Part shown: piece by piece, positions 14,585 through 17,627 of the stretch
Position numbering within the stretch: position 1 is the first letter of the stretch
Layout: every line of letters starts with the position of its first letter
From: an uncultured Alphaproteobacteria bacterium
GTDB taxonomy: Bacteria; Pseudomonadota; Alphaproteobacteria; Rs-D84
DNA length: 17,627 bases
Assembly (NCBI GenBank): GCA_937888635.1
Contig: CALARG010000035.1
Span: forward strand, 1-17,627
Reading direction: 5' to 3'
The notes under the pieces: generated by a model
Told to the model about the DNA's origin: nothing
Seen by the model: the letters and a program-made list of their open reading frames with translations, nothing else
Databases searched by the model: none
Program-made: the position numbers and the translations under genes

Positions 14585-15847
14585 TTGGCCAGTCAAATTT
14601 TAAATATTAATCGCAAGAAATATGCCGTTGGATTGTTTTGGCAACCAATGGGTGTTGGTGCAACTGTGCGCAACTATGCACGGACTTTGGCGCGCGGTGT
14701 TGATAAAAAACTGAATTTATATACCCAATATCGTGCGATGATTGGGTTGGCAGCACGCAGAAATGGTGCGCGCGCCGGTATGTTAAGTGCGGCCGCCGAA
14801 GTGATGGAAAGTTTTTCAGAATATACTTCGTTTCTGGCGGTCTTTGCGGTGCCACGTGGGTTTTATATGGTGGCGGCGCGTAATGGTGTTATTCTGGTGG
14901 ACAAATTATTTGAATCAGAAAGTGATGCGCGCAGTGAATATGTAAAAATGTCTGAAATCCCAGATTGGGGGGCGTTCTTTGCGCCGGGGGCATGGGGTAT
15001 GCCACGGGCGGCGGAAAGAAATCTGGGGGATTTGTTAAATGGACAATCGCGCGCAGTGTTGCATACCATCAGTCGGTTTGGACCGCGGATGTTGTCGGCG
15101 GTGTTGCTGGGGGTGTTTGCACTGGGGATGTTTTTGATTTTCAAAGATTCTGTTGTTCAGGTGTTTGCGCCACGGCCACAGGTGGCGGAACTGAATCCAG
15201 AATTGGTGGCGGAATATAAAAAGCAAATAGAAGAAAAATCCAAAGAATTAGACGAACAGTTTGAAATTGAAAAACAGTTGCCACCAGAACCGATTGTTAT
15301 GCCGTATGAATTGTTGCCTGATATGATGGCGCGCGCGGGACAGTGTTATCAGGCGATTGCGTTTTTAATGCAGCCCGTTGTTGGGTGGAATCAGGTTAAT
15401 GTGGTGTGTGGTGAAACGCATGCGATTGCTGATTTTAAACGTGATTTTGGAACGCTGGATGGGTTTTATAATATTGCAACAAACTTAATGCCAGGTGCCT
15501 TTGTGTCCGAAGTTGATGAAGATACACTGCGTGTTCAAGTGGCGTTGCCCGAATTAGAAAGTGTTTCCAGCCAAGATGAACGCGATGCAGATACGGTTGT
15601 GCGTGATGTAACATCTGCATTTCAGGGAATAAATACAGTTATTGATACGGAAATTGTGGTTGATACTTTGACCAATGGGGTTGATGTGGCGACCGTTAAT
15701 GTGGTAGAGGTTGGGGCAGAATCTAAACTGACACCACAACAATTCATGGAAATCTTTGCGGATTTCGGTGGTGTGTATTTAATGCAAGCGGGATGGAATG
15801 CGCGTACGCGTTCGTGGAACTATGAGGTGTTAATCTATGCAAAATAA
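14585..15847 (+). CDS. pilO2: Type IVb pilus accessory protein PilO2 (R64 PilO family)
   Basis: Inner-membrane assembly protein of R64-type (type IVb) pili. The 420-residue length fits the family. The N-terminal cytoplasmic domain begins with KKYAVGLFWQPM, the recognisable opening of this family, and continues with RRNGARAGMLSAAAEV and FYMVAARNGVILVDK in matching positions. One membrane helix spans about residues 169-190. A short coiled coil follows (about 208-235), then a periplasmic domain with two cysteines (AGQCYQA, VNVVCGE) that may form a disulfide. The start is an unusual TTG, supported by GAGAGAG 7 nt upstream and by homology just downstream; the first in-frame ATG would remove the conserved opening. 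It overlaps pilP by 11 nt. Confidence 0.85.
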   Translation: MASQILNINRKKYAVGLFWQPMGVGATVRNYARTLARGVDKKLNLYTQYRAMIGLAARRNGARAGMLSAAAEVMESFSEYTSFLAVFAVPRGFYMVAARNGVILVDKLFESESDARSEYVKMSEIPDWGAFFAPGAWGMPRAAERNLGDLLNGQSRAVLHTISRFGPRMLSAVLLGVFALGMFLIFKDSVVQVFAPRPQVAELNPELVAEYKKQIEEKSKELDEQFEIEKQLPPEPIVMPYELLPDMMARAGQCYQAIAFLMQPVVGWNQVNVVCGETHAIADFKRDFGTLDGFYNIATNLMPGAFVSEVDEDTLRVQVALPELESVSSQDERDADTVVRDVTSAFQGINTVIDTEIVVDTLTNGVDVATVNVVEVGAESKLTPQQFMEIFADFGGVYLMQAGWNARTRSWNYEVLIYAK

Positions 15848-16523
15848 GAAAATGTTTTTATTGGGTGCGATTTTTTGTGGCGTTTTGTTTGTCGGAAATG
15901 CGCGCGCAGATGAATTAATAGAAGAAGTGACAGAAGAAGTTTCTATGGAACAGGTGTCTGCGGATGCGGTTGCGGCGTATGATCCAAATGGTTCTTTGTT
16001 TCAACAAATTACAGATTTAGAACAGGAAAAGGTTTTAATGCAGTTGGAAAAAGAACGCGCGCAATTAGACCTGGAATTAGACAGGTTGGCGGCAGAAAAA
16101 ATTAAACTGCATATGGAAATTGATACACTGTCTGGGCGTGCAGAACAACAGCAGCAGGAAATTGAAACGCAAAAGGCAAAGTTAGAGGCCGAGGCCGCCC
16201 GTATTGAAAAAGAAAAAGAGTCTTGGCTGAAAGAAATAGAAGAAGCCGAAAAGGCAGAAGTAAAAGACTATAAATCCGCGGCTGTGCAGCAGGAAACAGC
16301 CCAGGCGGATGTGTCTAAGAATTGGAAATTGGTTAATGTTGTCGGGGCGGGTGCCCAATTGCAGGCGACGGTAGAAGACCTGAACAGTGGCCAGAAAAGA
16401 CGCGTTAGTGTTGGTAAAACACTGGATGGAATGACGGTAAAAACAATTTCCCTGTATGATGGGGTTGTGTTGGTTGATGCAGATGGTAATACCCAGGTGT
16501 TAAATATAAGCAATGGAAAATAA
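15837..16523 (+). CDS. pilP: Type IVb pilus biogenesis protein PilP
   Basis: Periplasmic pilus assembly protein, 228 residues. A signal peptide ends NARA|DELI at about residue 24. Residues about 55-150 form a long, highly charged coiled coil (repeated Glu/Lys/Leu heptads with a QQQQ run). The C-terminal domain (NWKLVNVVGAGAQLQA to VLVDADGNTQVLNI) has the short beta-rich pattern of PilP and related GspC-like domains, which in such systems contact the secretin. The start inside the pilO2 end is supported by GAGGTG 7 nt upstream. It precedes the ATPase gene by 5 nt. The PilP assignment rests on gene order as well as the C-terminal domain; the R64 protein is shorter, about 150 residues by recollection. 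Confidence 0.78.
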   Translation: MQNKKMFLLGAIFCGVLFVGNARADELIEEVTEEVSMEQVSADAVAAYDPNGSLFQQITDLEQEKVLMQLEKERAQLDLELDRLAAEKIKLHMEIDTLSGRAEQQQQEIETQKAKLEAEAARIEKEKESWLKEIEEAEKAEVKDYKSAAVQQETAQADVSKNWKLVNVVGAGAQLQATVEDLNSGQKRRVSVGKTLDGMTVKTISLYDGVVLVDADGNTQVLNISNGK

Positions 16524-16528
16524 TTAAT

Positions 16529-17627
16529 ATGGCAAAAGATAAAGAAACCTTGGCAGATATTGATTTGGCAGATAAACCGTCTGTGCCGGCGGGGTTAGAT
16601 GGGGCAGAGTCTAAGGATATTATTGATTATTTGTTTGCAAATGGTAATCGGTTGCTGACAGCAACAGGGGCAATTTTAGAATTACCACATGATACACAAA
16701 GTTTGATTGCATACTTTACCGGTGGGGAAATTATTATTTCGCGTACGCATCGCTATGATGGGCGGGTGCTGGCGTTTTTAGATTTGTTGAAACGCCGTGG
16801 TCGCAAAATGCGTGAACCGTTCTATTCTGACCTGGGGCTGATATCAAATATTTATAAATCTAATGAAATGCGTTTGGGGGGCGGGGCGCGTATCCGTCAG
16901 GACTTTGATAACCAAATGCAAAAGGATTTTGTTGATATTATTGCCAAGGCGGCGGCGCATAAGGTGTCGGATGTTCATATAGAGGTTGCAGACCAGACAA
17001 CAATATTTTTCAGAATTGACGGCAGTATGCAGCCGGTGATGGAATATAATTCACAATGGGGGGAATCTTTTGTTCGTGCGGCATTTGCGTCTGCGGATAT
17101 GTCAAATGCGAACTATGCCCAGAATGAATATCAATCGGCACAAAAAGACGGGCGTACACCACTGCGCGGAACCAAGGATTTATATCTGCCGACGGGGGTT
17201 CTGGGGGTGCGTATGCAATTTAATCCGATTGCATTTGGCAGTCGGTATGTTGTTATGCGTCTGTTGTATGATAATCCGTCCGAAGGGCTGAAGACAGAAC
17301 AAGAATTTGGGCCGTATGAACAGCGTCTGTTGGCGCGTTTGCGTTCATTTCCTACGGGATTGGTTATTGTTGCAGGGCCAACCAGTTCGGGAAAATCTAC
17401 GACACTGGTGCGCAATATGTCAATGATGTTGCGCGAACGCAACTATGAAATCAATATGATTACGGTGGAAAATCCGGTTGAACAAAAGATTTTTGGCGCA
17501 CGACAAATGCCAGTGGTCAACACAACAAACGAAGAACAACGCGATGAAAAGTATATAGAAGCGTTGGCGGCGGCGTTGCGCAGTGACCCAGATACACTGA
17601 TGGTTGGGGAAATTCGTACGCTGGCCG
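16529..17627 (+). CDS. pilQ: Type IVb pilus assembly ATPase PilQ (R64 naming; GspE family), N-terminal part
   Basis: Cytoplasmic hexameric ATPase that drives pilin polymerisation; the name follows R64 and is not the secretin PilQ of type IVa pili. The frame is open from the ATG at 16529 to the window edge, giving 366 residues. KVSDVHIEV with FFRIDGSM is the GspE/PilB N2-domain signature. Walker A is GPTSSGKSTT at residues 283-292 (Lys289), the Asp box is VENPVE, and the Walker B region is LRSDPDTLMVGEIRT at the edge. There is no clear Shine-Dalgarno, but the gene starts 5 nt after pilP, so it may be read by translational coupling. The C-terminus lies outside the window. Confidence 0.9.
   Translation, partial: MAKDKETLADIDLADKPSVPAGLDGAESKDIIDYLFANGNRLLTATGAILELPHDTQSLIAYFTGGEIIISRTHRYDGRVLAFLDLLKRRGRKMREPFYSDLGLISNIYKSNEMRLGGGARIRQDFDNQMQKDFVDIIAKAAAHKVSDVHIEVADQTTIFFRIDGSMQPVMEYNSQWGESFVRAAFASADMSNANYAQNEYQSAQKDGRTPLRGTKDLYLPTGVLGVRMQFNPIAFGSRYVVMRLLYDNPSEGLKTEQEFGPYEQRLLARLRSFPTGLVIVAGPTSSGKSTTLVRNMSMMLRERNYEINMITVENPVEQKIFGARQMPVVNTTNEEQRDEKYIEALAAALRSDPDTLMVGEIRTLA

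Noticed and set aside
17070..17442. Two short open frames on opposite strands
   Set aside because: Both are shadows of pilQ, which continues to the window edge.

Overview
The window is A+T-rich, densely coded chromosomal DNA from a Gram-negative bacterium, most likely a host-associated alphaproteobacterium of the Rickettsiales/Holosporales/gut-lineage type. The evidence is lipid A genes (lpxK, lpxC), an outer-membrane barrel, a lipoprotein, a P-type VirB type IV secretion system, and an initiator tRNA with the alphaproteobacterial A-G-G-CUCAUAA-C-C-U anticodon arm. The lineage is inferred from these features; no ribosomal RNA is present to settle it.

Layout. (1) 1-1833, minus strand: start of a T4SS operon, virB3 then virB4, overlapping by ATGA; virB4 runs off the left edge. 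(2) 1834-2144: a divergent control region with a promoter on each strand, a cluster of TTTTCAACA nonamers and a possible small RNA. (3) 2145-2279: a cysteine-free bL36 gene. (4) 2369-7066: a single gene for a 1565-residue protein that joins an M48-like zinc-protease motif near its N-terminus to a degenerate ABC1/UbiB-type kinase domain near its C-terminus. (5) 7095-9546: an outer-membrane barrel gene and an unrecognised 592-residue gene, diverging from a perfect palindrome that carries a TATAAT on each strand. (6) 9574-10959: a stand-alone radical SAM gene and a divergent ASCH-domain gene. (7) 10960-11300: a G+C-rich palindromic element bounded by copies of the 3' end of tRNA-fMet, then the intact initiator tRNA on the minus strand with its own promoter and terminator. 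(8) 11400-14500: an envelope operon (DUF374 acyltransferase, lpxK, lpxC, lipoprotein) with its own promoter and terminator. (9) 14525-17627: the start of an R64-type (type IVb) pilus operon, pilO2-pilP-pilQ; pilQ runs off the right edge.

How the parts fit. The lipid A operon supplies the essential deacetylase LpxC and the 4'-kinase LpxK together with a DUF374-type acyltransferase. The VirB machine and the type IVb pilus are two cell-envelope ATPase-driven systems, at opposite ends of the window. Between them lie two large proteins of unknown role (1565 and 592 residues) that are not in any operon with recognisable housekeeping genes. The most unusual items are the M48/ABC1 fusion with its missing ATP-anchoring lysine, the tRNA-end-bounded palindromic element, the apparent insertion in LpxC, and the nonamer cluster over the virB3 promoter. 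All family assignments come from reading motifs by eye; no database search was possible.
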